Shown: positions 45,201-58,488 of the stretch, piece by piece
How the letters are laid out: each line of letters begins with the position of its first letter
How positions within the stretch are numbered: position 1 is the stretch's first letter
Assembly (NCBI GenBank): GCA_009193035.1
Contig: SWDT01000331.1
Span: 1 to 64,000, forward strand
Direction: 5' to 3'
DNA: 64,000 nt
Source: Halicephalobus mephisto
Lineage: Eukaryota > Nematoda > Chromadorea > Rhabditida > Panagrolaimidae
Made by a program: the position numbers and the translations under genes
Notes under the pieces: model-generated
What the model was told of the DNA's origin: nothing
The model's database searches: none
Seen by the model: the letters and a program-made list of their open reading frames with translations, nothing else

Positions 45201-45740
45201 TAAAATTTTCAATTTTAGATTTCTTAGAAAATTTCAAGAGATTTCAGAAGTCCCATTTACATTCTCAAAATTTCATAATTTTCTACAAAATTAAAAACCT
45301 TCAATTTTTTAAGTTTTTGTTAATTAATAAAAAATTTTTAAAAAAACAAAAAACTTCAATTTTTAAAATTCCGTATTATAGAATTTTCCAAAATTATATT
45401 TTTATAAAAACAAAATTATCCAAAATCTTTGAAAATTTTAAATAAAGTCAAAACATTAAAAGTAATTTTTTTACCTTACTATTATGTCATTCACTTCAGA
45501 AAAACCATTAGTCATTCTTCTAACGTCACGAGAAACCGATTCATTGCCATTTATTCCTTCTGTAGTTTGGCCTATTCAAACCACAATTGTTCAACTTGGA
45601 TTTTAAACGTCATATATTTAAAATTTATGACAAAATTTCAAACTAAATAACGTCACAAAACTTTTTTACACGAATATTTCAACCCAAAAAAATTCAAAAT
45701 CATAAATTAACAAGAAAAAAAACATTTTCTTTGTAAAAAT
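45201..45740. other. 3' flank of the F-box gene
   Basis: Mostly A/T-rich. An exon-like minus stretch at 45475-45560 follows TTTGAATAG and precedes a GTAAGG donor. It could give an alternative 3' end to the F-box gene: spliced from 45745 it adds about nine codons before a TGA. Confidence 0.4.
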
Positions 45741-48633
45741 TCACCTGGATTTCGAAGGATGTGGAGTAATAATAACCAACGTAATATGCACAAATTCATC
45801 GTCTTCACCAGCTCTTGCAACTTTAGCTTCCAAAACAGCTCCATTTCTTCTATTGACAGTTGACCATTCAGACTGGACATCTGTATCGTATTCCACTCTA
45901 ATACACCTATTAGCATTTACCGTTTGAGCTCGACAATGAGAAAATTCCGAATGCGGAAGACAATGAGTCAAGTCCTGTTCTTGTGAAAATCTCTAAAAAT
46001 TAACATTAAAAAACCATTCTAATTTCCAATACACAAAAATTCACCAATTTTTAAGATTATTCTCATTCAAAACCTAGTCAAAAAAATAACAAAAAACTAA
46101 ATTTCCAAAAATTTAATAAATTCATTTACAAAAAAGATTTCATAATTTAGAAATTCATTTACAAAAAAGATTTCAGAATTTAGAAATTTATTCACAAAGG
46201 ATTCATTCCCAGAAGCTTCAGAAATCCATAGTTATTCGAAAAATTTTAAATAATTTATATAAATATTTAAATTTCTTACATCCACAAAAATGTCCATAAA
46301 GACATAAGCCAACAAACACATAGGTGATAAGAATATCAAAACCATAAAAACCTCTATGAATATTTTTAAAAAATATTTCAATAAAAACCAAAAACCGCGC
46401 AAAATTAATTTTATAAATAAAAACAAACCAAAAGAGCATTGTAGACAAAACTTTGAGAAACCGCCGGAGAGTCCAAGTACATACTAGCCCTATCTGCTGA
46501 TGTTCTATTCTTTCCCAGGATAAAGTCCAAAAGCACATCATCACCAACATCCAAAACAACTTCATCATCATTAATAGATGTTACATCATAAACTAAAATA
46601 AATAATTGAAAAATATAATTTAAATAAAAATCATTTTTAAAACATAAATTAAACAAAAACTACTTTAAATTAAAACTTTCTTAAAACATAAAGTAAAAAA
46701 TAAGTAGATATATAAAATAAACTAAAAACTACATTTAAAATTATTTCAATTTACAAACTAAAATAAAAAACCAATTTAAAAATATAAACTAAACTAAAAA
46801 CTAAACTAAATTTTAAAAACCAACTTAAAAATATAAACTAAACTAAAAACTAAACTATATTTTAAAAACCTCACCAGTAATGTCTTCAGCAGCACCTATG
46901 GCAGGTTTTTCGAATAATTTACTATTAAAATGTTCCGGATCTGCATCCCGAATTCCATCAATAAAATATTGATCTGCATGAATCTGTTCTCCAATAAGTC
47001 TATGGAATGTCTCAGCAGTTATATATCTCAAACTAAGCCCAATAAGCTCCAAACGGCAGAATTTAATGTTAGCCTTTCTGAATATAGACACCAAATCATG
47101 AGCAAGCATTCCCTTCAATTCAAAACCACACATAACACAGCGTCTAACTCTCGAATAAGTAAGCATAGATGTAATCTTCCTCATAACATCCGAGTTCCTA
47201 AAAAGCAAACATAATAAACAACTTTAAAAATACAGTAAAATGGATAATTTTAAAGTCATTAGTCATAATCTGTTCCAGACAGCATGACTTCAAAAATAAA
47301 CCATTTAGCAGTATTGTCAGTAATTGAGATTGTAGAACATGTTCTAGACATCCTAATATATACAGCACTTTCTGATTACTATATAATAAAGAAAATTACT
47401 ACTAATAGTTCCGAAATAACGACTTGTATTGTAGTTTATGAATTTCAGAAGAACATCTACTTTCACAAGTGTTCTGCAATCGCACCTAATCAAAAGTAAT
47501 CAACGCGTAAGAATTCCCGATTATATTCTTCATATCATTGGATCCTGAGTCCAATAGGCGGCAGAAGTGCAATCCAAAGAAAGTTGACTGTAATTGAGCA
47601 CAACCAATGTGTTTCTGCTTGCTAAAGTGCAGGAAAACACGGCCTAAACACATTGATTATACTCAATTAGAATCAACCTTCTTAGGATTACACTGAGTTA
47701 GAATTCAATAATATAATGAATACAATCAGATTCTTACGGTTTAATAACGTTTGGTTAGATGCAATTACAGAATATTTGTGCTAAGTCAAGTGTACTTCCA
47801 ACCTATGTCTAATCCTGGTCCTTTCTCGAAGATCCAGTATAGTGGATAATTTCAAAACTATTGGCTGCAATATATATAATCCAAAAACTATAATGCCTGA
47901 AACAATACTTTTAGAACTATCATCAATGTTTCACATTCTAGACCCTACTAAAATGATCCTAACTTGTACAATACTTTCCTATTACTGCCAAGTTCCAAAA
48001 TTACCCACTACATAGCAAAAAATAAAAACCGATATATGAAACATACGCAAGTTGCTGTTGTTGTGAAGTAATGGAGAAACTAAACTTCAAATTCCTCGAA
48101 GCAGTAGCGGCTGAAACCGCGACTGTACCTGAATTCGCTCCAGCTTCGATGATTTTCACTAGTCGGATATTCCTTCTTGCAAGTTTAGTTTCATGTTTGT
48201 CGATGATTTTGTTCCATCGACGACATACAAGTCGACAATTATCCAAATCCTCTCTACTTAAGAACTTAAAAAGGTGCAGCATAATCTCATTCGGCAATCC
48301 TACATCTTCTGTTCTATTAGGACTATTCAACAGTGACAACTGTGAAGTCGAGATCAAACTCGGAAGCGAATCCGACATCCTCAGCCTCTTCGTCGTTTGT
48401 GGAGGTTGAATATTGCTATTATACACATACCCGTTATTTTTCCTTTTCATCAAGTCTCCACTAAGAGTATGAATAGACTAAAAACAAACTAAATTAACAA
48501 TCGATATAAAAATTTAAAAAATCCAAACCTGAACCAGTACATCATTTGTCGCTGCCAAATTTGCCACTTCACTCCTAAGTCTTATCAATTCATCCCGTTC
48601 TGACTCCGTCAACAAATAATCACCGTCAGCCAT
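45741..48633 (-). CDS. F-box protein, five exons
   Basis: Exons 48633-48529, 48477-48047, 47197-46875, 46592-46429 and 45992-45741 join in phase; the shortest model stops at TGA 45741-45743 (424 aa). Residues 1-30 are an acidic helix (ERDELIRLRSEVANLAA), followed by a Ser/Thr-rich linker. An F-box lies near residues 87-130: LPNEIMLHLFKFLSREDLDN then CRLVCRRWNKII. It would bind SKP1 in an SCF ubiquitin ligase. The rest is an unassigned substrate-binding region of the nematode F-box type, with the rare Cys pair CVMCG. TTTTAG 13 bp before ATG suggests trans-splicing. The last exon also ends with a good donor (AG|GTGAAT) overlapping its TGA, so a longer C-terminus is possible. Intron 2 carries a MITE. 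Confidence 0.82.
47465..47785. mobile_element. Palindromic MITE-like element in F-box intron 2
   Basis: The left end ACAAGTGTTCTGCAATCGCA / CCTAATC matches, inverted, GGTTAGATGCAATTACAGAA / TATTTGTG on the right. Inner words CGTAAGAATT and GATTATACTCAATT also pair. The fold-back design resembles the element at 36610-36950. Confidence 0.72.
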
Positions 48634-48845
48634 ATCAAACAGAAACCTAAAACAGTAAAGAGAACTCTGCAATGACCACTACTCTGGACAACCGGATTCA
48701 AGAAAGTCGGTTTTCTTTTCGCGGCGAGAAATACTGGGAGTGCAACCCAAATCACATTTTAGGATTCCACAATTAGATTTTTAACAACTTTCATCATTGT
48801 AAAATATGCAAAACTAATTACTGAGTATTTACAAACAATATGTTT

Positions 48846-50360
48846 TCAAAATCCCAAGCTAGTCAACAAATCTTCCTTAGTTTTCTGTCTTTCTTCCCTA
48901 ATATACCCCTCCAAGTAATCTATATTTTCATCGATAATGTTTCTCTCAGTCTCAGAAGGTTCCAATGGCTCATCTATCATGTCCAAAGCAGCAATAACCG
49001 AGTAATCTTCTGTATTCTCTACGTCAGCTTCATTCTGATTTCCTTGTTCGTCCGTCGTGATTCCTCGAGAAAAACTATCCTGCAAATTTCCCAGATCATC
49101 TTCCTGAAGAAATCCCGTTTGTTTGAGCACTTTCATTTTATTCATGAGATTCCTGTTCATCTCCATCATCTTGTTGAGACAGCTGTTGGATTTGCCAAAG
49201 TTATGGAGTAGTTCAGTCATCGTAGTCCGGCATTCATTCAGATCATGAATAAGGCATTCGTTGTTCTTCCGTTCGATTCTTAGATTTCCTTTCGTTCGAG
49301 CCAGAGTCTTCGTTAACTTTGTAATTTCGGTGGATTTTTGGAAAAGTTCTTTTTCCTTCTCGACCATTTGTTTCTTGAGATCAGTGAGCTTTGATTTCAA
49401 AGAGTTCAAATCCTTCTTCTCCATCATGTTGTTCCTTTTTTCTTCATGTACTTTTTTTGCCATATCGTGGACCTGTTTTTCCAATTTTTCTTTCTCTTTT
49501 TTCAGAATTCCTTCTACAACGATTCTTTTCTGAAGATTTTGTTGAATGTCATGAACATGTCGCTTCCATTGCTGGATTTTCTCTTCGATAATTTTGTTGT
49601 TTTCTGTCTTCACCATCAGCATTTGTCTAATATAGTCATCTCTGGACAATCGGACTTCATGTAATTCGGTGTCCTTCCTTTTGGCTTCCAGACGGAGTTC
49701 CTTGTTTTCTTGCAGGAGTTTTTGACACTCATTTTCGAACCTCACTTTCGCTCTCGTGGCTGCATAATTCTAAAAAGTCGAAATTTAAAAGACGTTTAAT
49801 TTTTAATCATTTACTTCTTCGTTCAATTTCCGAATCCTAATCTTCAGGTTCTGAATCTCGTCAAAGTCGCTGAAACATTGGCTCGGAATAGGATTAAGAA
49901 ACGTTTGCCCTCTTTCCGGAGTTTGTGGAACAATGAACGGGTTCTCCATCTTCTGGACTTTACTGGGTACTTCAAAAATACAGGGTTCCACCGACGGGGG
50001 TCGTCGAGCAAGGTTGGAATTTCTTCGACAGGAATAGGTGCTGACATCCGGCACTTCATGTCTCGTTCTTCCTTGACTTGTCATCAAATACTGCATGTGA
50101 TAGAATGGTATCCCGTCATGCGCTTTCTCTTGGCATGCACAATTTTCCGGTCCTTCTGGATTCTGTACAAGAGAATCTTCATTACTATCAACAGTTTCGA
50201 ATTTTATTTTATCTGGTTTGATTAAAGGAAAGTTGCTTGCTTCATTGGAGAAATGATGAGCTGAAAAGGACCGTGATTAATTACTAGACGATATAAAAAA
50301 CCTACCGTATTTGTCAACTTTCTTGCGTGGGTCGTTCGAGAGGACACATCTGGACGTCAT
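48846..50360 (-). CDS. Coiled-coil protein, three exons
   Basis: Exons 50360-50306, 50260-49815 and 49769-48846 join in phase to 474 aa. ATG 50358-50360 follows TTTCAGGAGATA, a likely spliced-leader site. Residues 1-150 are low-complexity with Pro/Ser motifs (VPQTPERGQTF is a likely CDK-type TP site). From about residue 155 to 370 a long heptad-rich coiled coil runs (ENKELRLEAKRKDTELHEVR, KEKEKLEKQVHDMAKKVHE and so on). An acidic tail ends IREERQKTKEDLLTSLGF. Such layouts are common in centrosome, kinetochore or synaptonemal proteins, but there is no family call. It lies 212 bp upstream of the F-box gene on the same strand, a spacing compatible with one operon. Confidence 0.85.
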
Positions 50361-50945
50361 TATCTCCTGAAATTTCACGAAATATTCTCCATCACAGATG
50401 ATTAGATTTGTGGAAATTACGTCGCACAAGAGGAATCATAAGTAGTTAAACAAAGTTATCGAACAAAACGTAAAAAAAATCACTAAATATTTTTTGAGGT
50501 TTTTAACCTCTAGGATTACTTACCACGAAAAATCCGCTTTTTTACGAGTAGAAGAGGAATTTGACATAGAACTATCCAGAGACAGTTGTTAAAATTAATG
50601 ATGAAAATATCTTTAAAAAACGTAATTGGAAGTTGAAAGATACAAAAGACAATACTTGACTGTTCAAGTCGATGTCGACACCGAAAGTCACGTCAATATC
50701 AACGAAAATGAAGGCGATCTTAATGACAGTCTGTATGATGACAAAAACATAACATAATATATAAAATTTAATAAAAATAAAATTAAAAATTAATGAAAAA
50801 ATAAAACGCGTCAAAAAACTTATGAAATCACAACAATGTTATTTATTAGAATATTAATAATAACACTACCGTAATTTAAAATAATAATAGGGTATTTGAG
50901 GGGAAATTGAACGTTTTATACAATAATAGGCCAGACAAATAAAAA

Positions 50946-51390
50946 TTAACTCGCTCCAACAAGACGCTGGATTTCCAAATTTCCCTCTATCTGTCGGGCG
51001 CGAGTGCAGGAGTCCTGAAGCGAAACCCTGAAAACTGGAGGTCTACAAAAAAATAAAATTCCCGATCATCCGATTTATTCTAATTTTCCCATTATTTGTA
51101 TTTAACTCTTTAATATCGTCGTTCCAGAACCCTTGATATTATTCGATTCATATGAAAATGCAGATGAAAAGAAAAAAAACTATATCTGGTGAACTGGATA
51201 CAAATCAGGAAACAGATGATTTTAGGTAAACCATGAACTGACCGAGATCGATGACTGTTCCCCAAAATTACCAAAAATAACTTACCAAACGATACTTTTC
51301 AGGACTCCGAAATCATAAAACACCCGTGATGGAAACTGCCTGATGACATAACGAACTCCAGTTATTACAAATTTCCATAATCACAAAAAC
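50946..51390 (-). CDS. Two exons of a possible tiny gene, start unknown
   Basis: Exon about 51390-51286 (GVRYVIRQFPSRVFYDFGVL) ends TTTG|GTAAGT. Exon 51027-50946 follows GTTTTCAG and reads VSLQDSCTRARQIEGNLEIQ to TAA 50946-50948, joining in phase through a TGG codon. Together they give about 55-60 residues of protein-like, basic sequence, and the order between mrpl-24 and the coiled-coil gene on the same strand suggests a short operon member. No ATG is visible in frame, so a further upstream exon or misreading is possible. Confidence 0.35.
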
Positions 51391-51463
51391 TAATGCTCCA
51401 TCATAATTTGCGATTTCCATTATTTTTATATGCCAATTTACTAACCTAATAAAATCAACAACA

Positions 51464-52441
51464 TCAGTACCAATAAGTCGGTTTCCTTTCCCTTGGATCC
51501 TGTTTAAGTCCCATTTCCTCTGCGATTTCGTCTTCCACGAGGCAAAGTTTCGGCATAAACGTTCTTTTTAAAACATCAACAGCTACAGTATCTTTGCCTT
51601 CGACTTCTGAATAGTTATGCTCAGTTTTGTCAAGTAGAAAAACACTCACCAATGTATTCTTCAGGAGAAATATAATCATACGTCACTTTTGCATTGCTGG
51701 GCAACGGGATTTCAAAGCCCGTTCTATTGCTGACTCTGATCCAGTCTGTTTTCTTCTCGTTTAGCATCCACGTTGCTCCGCAAGGTTTCCTGAAAGAATT
51801 ATGAATGAGGACATTTTGGGAAAGTTCAAAACAAACTTGTCATGAGGATCAACAAGTCTGACTTCGCCTTTCGACGGATCCAGTCGTTGTTCTTCCCACT
51901 TGACGTTCTTTGGAATCCCGAGTTTCTCCAATTGGGCCATTTCTTCGTTAAGTTTAGTGTGTAGTCCGTCGACGAAGATGCTGTTGGTTTCCTTCAGAAC
52001 CCTGACGACGATGCCTTGTTTTCCTTTGTCCTTGCCGACTTGAACCTCGACCACGTCTCCAGGGAAAATCGTCCAGTCCTTGTCTGGGATTCTCTCGATA
52101 GTGGACACTTTTGGATGGTTATATTTGCTATGAAGAAGCCTGTTTTGGTAATCGTTTTCTTGTCGAATAGTGTTTTGAAGAACTTTCTGTTCCCATGGAC
52201 GACCGTCTGGATCAGGAACGTAGTCATCCGGATGAATACTGAAATTAACTAATAATAAAAACCCAGGACTATGCAATCCTCACTGGTAGCGAATCACTGG
52301 CGGAGCTCCGAAACGGTTATCGTAGACCTTCCTTGGAACAGTCCTCTTCATTCTCTCCACGTACGCTTTCGGCATATGTCTGGCATAGTCCAGCTCAGTG
52401 TACAGTCTTCTAGGAAGACGAGAAACCCGAGAAACAAACAT
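51464..52441 (-). CDS. mrpl-24: Mitochondrial ribosomal protein L24, four exons
   Basis: Exons 52441-52284, 52238-51837, 51789-51650 and 51606-51464 join in phase to 280 aa. The start MFVSRVSRLPRRLYTE is a basic mitochondrial targeting type. The KOW/L24 core follows: DWTIFPGDVVEVQVGKDKGK then QGIVVRVLKETNSIFVDGL (about 110-145). The mitochondrial extension is VRLVDPHDKKPCGATWM, RTGFEIPLPSNAK and a C-terminus DPRERKPTYWY. It binds 16S rRNA in the large mitoribosomal subunit, where L24 helps nucleate assembly. TTTTTAG three bases before ATG is a spliced-leader acceptor. The length fits metazoan mL24. Confidence 0.93.
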
Positions 52442-53568
52442 GGCCTAAAAAGAAGGTAATGATTCTGGTCTTTTGGCGAAAAACGACAAATATTTCCGAA
52501 CAATTTACAATTAAAAAAAGAACACGGATTTCGATACATGAGAATTTAAAGTAATTTTAAGAAATAAAATAAAAAAGTAGGGAAATATTAAATGCGGAAT
52601 TGAATTTCAAGAACGATTTCATAGTTAATTTTTTTGAAAATAAAAAATGGATTTCGATATTTGAAAATTTAAAATAATTTTAAAACATAAGAAATTTATA
52701 AAAATATTTCATAAGGAAATTAGCTTAAACATTAATTTTACAGTTGATTTTATCAAAGATGCAAAGTAGAAGGAGTTTGATATATGAAAGTTTAAAATGG
52801 ATAAACAACTCAGGAAATTTATGGAAGTATTTAATTTAAGAAATAAGTTTAAACATTAATTTTATAGTTGATTTCATCAAGGACACAGAGAAGAAGGAGT
52901 TTGATATATGAAAGTTTAGAGCAGATGAAGAAAAAAGTGAAGAAATTAGAACAGAGTTTAAAAGAGGGACTTTGGAAAACAAAGTTGGAAGTCGGAACTT
53001 TCGCGTTGAAACCTAACAAAGGGGAATCGACGCATTTCCCGGTTGTGTCTTTGGTTTTCCGGGCTTGAATCTGCGTATTGAAGGGCTTTCGAGTCTGGTT
53101 TATTTACTTTGACTTTTTCACATTTCCGGGTTTTTCCACTACAAAAACTTCAACGTGTTTTCAAACGTGAGTCACATTGTTTCCTTTTTATGACGCTGGT
53201 GTATTTTCCATGAAATTTAAATTTTTTATATAAACGAAGCAACCTCAATTTCGGCGAGTTCTTTTGATGTTGGTTGTGGTTTTTTGGAATTTCTATTGGT
53301 GTTTTGATATGTAATTGATAATCCCAGAGATGGATAGAGGGCTTTCTGTGATATACAACTCCGATCTAGAGAGTTCTGGATTTATTTAAGTGAGATATAG
53401 ATCGAAAAGATAGATTACGAAATCGTACAAGATCACAGAATCACTGTGGCATAAAATTAGAATTTTGGGCTAGGTTGGTTTTTGAAATCTTCTAGAAATT
53501 CGTCTTGAGACAATTTTGTGAAAAATTCATATATGGATTTCGAAATAGTATTAATTTCCAGGTCCCTG
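52442..53568. promoter_or_regulatory. Divergent intergenic region between mrpl-24 and sec-5
   Basis: 1.1 kb between two divergently transcribed genes, expected to hold both promoters. It contains a diverged ~110-bp direct duplication (52740-52920, GGAGTTTGATATATGAAAGT). AATTTCCAG at 53553-53561 is a likely spliced-leader acceptor seven bases before the sec-5 ATG. No other motif is clear. Confidence 0.5.
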
Positions 53569-56500
53569 ATGGCTTCGGGAGCGGTCCAAGGTGGGAAGCC
53601 TCTCGTGACGGGTCTTTCTCCCAAGGAGGGAATCCCGGGGACGCAGATCACGATCAGAGGAGAGAATCTAGGCACAGATCCGTCGGATTTGCAGTTTCTG
53701 GTCATCTGCGGAACAGACTGTCTAGTGTCCGCGAAATGGAAATCCCCGACGAAGATCATCGCGAGACTGGGTCCGGCGAAGCGAGGAGTCGGGGACGTCG
53801 TGATTGTTACGAAATCCGGAGGAAGAGGGACATCTGAAGTCAAATTCCGAGTTTTCATAGAAGAAGTCATGCCGTTGCAGGAAAGCGCCATCTGGGTGGA
53901 CGAAACCCACACCGTGCCCGGAAGGAACGTCGTCAGAAACATTCCAGAAGCCGTCGAAACTGACGACGTGCTTGGATTGAAGGTGGATCCGTAAGTTTCC
54001 ATATATCAAAAAACATTTTAATTTAATTTCCAGACACAAAAAGATGGATCAAGCTCTACTTTTAAAACTATTTCCAGAAGGCAGTGGAAACCGAAGGATG
54101 GAGAGCTTCACTCCCGCCTGGTACTTACTCGAAAACCATAAAAACACTAGGTTTGTTTAATTTTTTATTAATTTTAGTGGTTTTCAAAACTTTTATATAT
54201 AAATTTAGAGCTTCCATTCATAATTTCTTAATTTTTCGGATTTTCATATATAACTTTCTAAATCTTCAATCTTTTTACAACTTTTAAGTTTTTCTATATA
54301 AATCCTTGAATTTTCAATATTTTTGTCTGTGATTTTTAAGTTTCTTAATATAATTTCTTTATTTTTTATATTTTTATGTGCAATTTTAGTTTTTTAATGA
54401 TTTCTTAGGTTTTTAATATTTTTATTCATAGTTTTTATATTTTTTGCTTTTAGAATAGATGACCTGAGGCGTGGTCTGATCCATCTTCGAAAAGAAGCGG
54501 AAAAGGAGAAAAAATCGAGCAAGGATGTACACAAAACGAACCTTTATGCCCTTATTAGCTGTGTTGATGCTTTAAATAAGCTCCATACTACAATCGAACA
54601 AGAAAGGAAAACTCGGGGTTGGCCCTTGACGACGACCCTCAACGTCAAGGTTTTTCTTTATTTCCATAAAAAGATTTTTATTCTATCAACGGATTTTTTC
54701 AGATAGACGAAGCAAAATTGACGGCTGATCGGTTGTTCAAAGAAGTCTTGAGTAGAAAAGATCGCGCAGATGCTACTCGAAATGCATTGTCCGTTTTGAC
54801 GAGATTTCGGTTCATATTCTTTTTGGCCGAGTCTATAGATGAGAACATGGCCAAAGTATGCATTTTTGAATATGTTTTGTAATTTTAAAAATTAAAAAAA
54901 ATTTCCATTCAAATTCTTCTGTTTTTTTAAAATCTAAATTTAAAAAATTCTAAAGCTTAAATGTTTTTATTTAAATTCTTTAAGTTTTCGAAATTTTAGA
55001 TGTTTTTTATTTTGGATTTTTAAAGTTTTATTCAAATTTTTAAAATTTTAGGTTTTTTATTTTAAATTTTTTAGGGTGAATATGCAACGATTTTGAATGA
55101 TTATACTAGAGCGAAATCTCTCTTCAAGGATTCTGAAGTATCTCTTTTTAAAGAAGTCATGGAAGTTTTAGATCGAAAAATGGACAAATTTAAATTTGAA
55201 ATAAGACAGAAATTGATGGATATTCCGACGACTTTTGAAGAACAATCGAAACTGATCAGGTATCTGAAGGTTCTGGATCCTAATTCTGATCCGGCATGGG
55301 ACTGTATTACTGCCTATCACTGCTGGCTTGAGGACGTCCTTTGGCAATTACAAGATAAGCATTACCAAGCTGCTTTGAAGGAAGAAAAAATGCAAAAAGA
55401 CGGATCGTTTATCGGTAGGTTTAATTTCTGTCGATGATTGACGAGTTAAGTCATGGTGTACAAATCAATCATCTTTAAAACAAATAAAAAAACTGTCATT
55501 TTTATGATAGATCATTAAATTTAATCGTTAATGTTAACATTGACTGCAAGTTTTGTTGTTTTTAGTGTTTATTGTAATTGGAATTTCTTGAGGTTTAGTT
55601 TGAAAATGATTTTATAATCAGGTTTGAGAAAATTTTGTAGTTTTTGGGGACTAGAAAGGTGGATATATTTTTAAGAATTAGAACAAGTTTTTAAATATTG
55701 ATTGAAATGAATTTTTTTAAAATTACTGCATACTAATATGTAGTGATTTTTATTTATATTTTAGTAGTTTTGCTATTAAATTTTGTAATTTTAGCAGTTA
55801 GAGAATTAGAATTTTAGTGTTTAGAACAAGTTTTTAAATATTGACTGAAATGAATTATTTTCTTTCTAAATTACTATATACTAAGATATAGTGATTTTTA
55901 TTTATATCTCAACGATATTTTTATATTTAATTTTTCGACTTAATTACGAAGTAATTTCTGAACTAATTGTGAAATTGAAAAATTCCAAGAATGTTATAAA
56001 TGAATGGATTTTGGACTTAAAACCTTTTGAATAAGGATTTATTGGGAGTGGTAATATCGATGATTAAACTTGATTAATGACGAATTTTATCTTTGAAATT
56101 TTTAGTTGAAAGTGCAAATGCTCACAGACAACAGTTTGTGACAGAACTTCTTTCTATTTTGACGGATAAACTTCAATCATTTTGGAAATTGGCTCAAAGT
56201 TATTCCAATGCTAGTGATGAAAAATATTTAGAAAAACAAAATGATGTTAATGTAAGTTTAATTTTTAGTTAGTTTTTTATTTTTGATCAGAATTATCGGG
56301 TTTTTAAATTTTGAGGACTTTAGAATGGAATTAATTTTATTCAAATCCCTGAATTTTCGGATTTGAATTAGTTTGAAATTCTAGAATTTTCGAATTCAGT
56401 TTGGATTTTTCGATTTTTGGACTTGAATTGGTTTAAAATTTTTTCTTATTCCTAAATTTTCGAATTTGACGGTTTGATTCGAGTTAGAATCCTTCGATTT

Positions 56501-58488
56501 TTGAATTTAGTTTGAAATTGATTTGAATTTTTCGATTTTTGAACTTGAATTTGTTTACAATTTGATGTGGATTCCTCGAATTTCGAAAACTTGACAGTTT
56601 CGTTCTCGATGAGTCATTGAACTACTTTAGCAAATGTTGACAAACACTATCAATGTGAGTTCGTGGTTGATGTTGAATGCTTTGGTTCCGACAACGTTGC
56701 CTGAATGGGTTCTGAAAACTTACGGAGATAGATTTGTCAAATGGCCCGAGATTTCGCCGAAAATTCAATTGAGACATTTATTGTTTTCTCTTCAAGCCCT
56801 AAGGAATTGTATCAAATCTCTCATGGGATATCAATTTACTCAAGATCATGTACAACCTCTTATTGAATTGTGTATGACGATTAGATTGTCTACAGTTGGA
56901 TCATTGACGAATCAAACGGGGGATTCGATTGTTGGATTGGCCGAACAAGAAAATTGGAGAACGGATTTGTTTGGAAATTTGTCAAAAACTTCGTTACCAG
57001 ATGTTTATGAAGGAAAAATCAATGAAATGTTACCATCGTTGAAACAAGTATTGTCATATGATGGATTTCCAGGTGAATCTGATTTGTTTTCAAGAGATGT
57101 GTACAGACAATTGACACATGAACTGTTTTGTGACATGATTACCTCTATTAAGGAATGTTTTGATAAGTTGCTGAATTTGAGTCCTGTTAGACCGGCACAT
57201 TTGAGACCGAATCAGAGCCTGAATGCCTCGAGTTTGGACGATTCGGCATCTATTTCTAGTAACAATGATGAACATCAAAAATCACAAAGAATTTCGCTAG
57301 ATATTCAACCTCCTTCGAGTAGGAAATTTTTGGTTTCGATATGTAATTTGGAATATATTTTGAATCATTCGTTACCAGTTATTTGTAAAAAATTAAGTGA
57401 TAATGGAGTGAAATTTGCGGAAGTTATATTAGAAAAAACGAAGTTTAAATTGGCGTCGTTGAGACAAGTACTGATTTCGAAATATTTAAACAGAAAACAA
57501 GCCCCATTGATATCCCTTGTGGAAACGGCGAATTACGAAAGATTACCTGATTTTGATGGTGAGTACTTTTTTGAATAATTAAGTATTTTATGAAATAATT
57601 AACATTTTTTGAATAATTAAATATTTTAGTTTGTAATAATTTTCACAAACTTCCGTCAATTTTGTAAAAAATCGTTAATTTTTTATTTTTTACGATCGAT
57701 TACAAAATAATCACCGGACAAAACCTGGATTTTTTAGTTATTTTAATTTGTAATAATTTCTAAAAACTTTCCTCAATTTTGTAAAAAGCGGTGATTTTTA
57801 TGATTGCAAAATAGTATAAAATTATAAAATCATCATCTGGAATTTAAATTTTCAGCTATTTAAATTTGTAATAATTTTCAGAAACTTTTCTCAATGTAAT
57901 TTCGCAAAAATCGTTAATTTTAAATTTTTTTTGATTGATTACGAAATAATTATCGCGCGAAATCTGAATTTAGGCTACTGTAGTTTCTAAAAGTTCTAGA
58001 AAATTCTCTCGAGATGATTTCACAATGGTACATTTATTTGTAATTTTTATAATGTTGCTGTTAAATAATTATTGGTGTTTTTAGATGTTTCTTACTTTAT
58101 TAAAGAACTTATTATGTGCATTGTTTTTATTCAAGCGGAACTTTATCAATTGGCACCTCAGTTGATGAAAGACGTGATTACGACCATTGTTCAATCAACA
58201 GTTGACAAATTAATTCAAACATTGTCGAAAATCAGGATATCAGGAAGAACAGGAGCTACTCAAGTTGTGATTGATCTGACTGGATTGGAGGATGCCTTGA
58301 AATGCTTCCTTCAAACAAAGAATAAAAAGGATTTTAGTTCTATTAGAGCTAAATTAATGGAAAAATTAAATGAAGAAAAATTCAAAAATTCTATGTACAC
58401 TTTTCATACGACAATGGCGCTGTCTATTCAAAGCTTGAACATTGGAGAAGAAGGGGATTTCGATAATTTGGATTCATCAAGGGTTTGA
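53569..58488 (+). CDS. sec-5: Exocyst subunit Sec5 (EXOC2), eight exons
   Basis: Exons 53569-53990, 54034-54150, 54454-54649, 54703-54855, 55075-55414, 56106-56251, 56631-57558 and 58085-58488 join in phase to 901 aa, near the usual ~900-aa length. The N-terminus is an IPT/TIG domain (PLVTGLSPKEGIPGTQITI then RGENLG), the Ral GTPase-binding module of animal Sec5. The linker TPAWYLLENHKNTRIDDLR and coiled helical CorEx region (KLHTTIEQERKTRGW) lead into helical-rod segments (DSDPAWDCI, EDVLWQLQD, LTDKLQSFWKLAQ). Exocyst tethers secretory vesicles to the plasma membrane before SNARE fusion. The start is supported by the trans-splice-type acceptor seven bases upstream. No break or odd residue was noticed. 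Confidence 0.94.

Noticed and set aside
46218..46571. Hydrophobic minus frame that could add a transmembrane exon to the F-box gene
   Set aside because: The flanking exons join in phase 0 without it, and the required acceptor is weak; a transmembrane helix does not fit an SCF substrate receptor.
49261..49664. Phe-rich plus-strand frames
   Set aside because: Antisense shadows of the Glu/Lys-rich coiled-coil gene.
53505..54039. Overlapping plus and minus frames over the first Sec5 exon
   Set aside because: Shadows; the IPT/TIG domain frame is unambiguous and splices onward.
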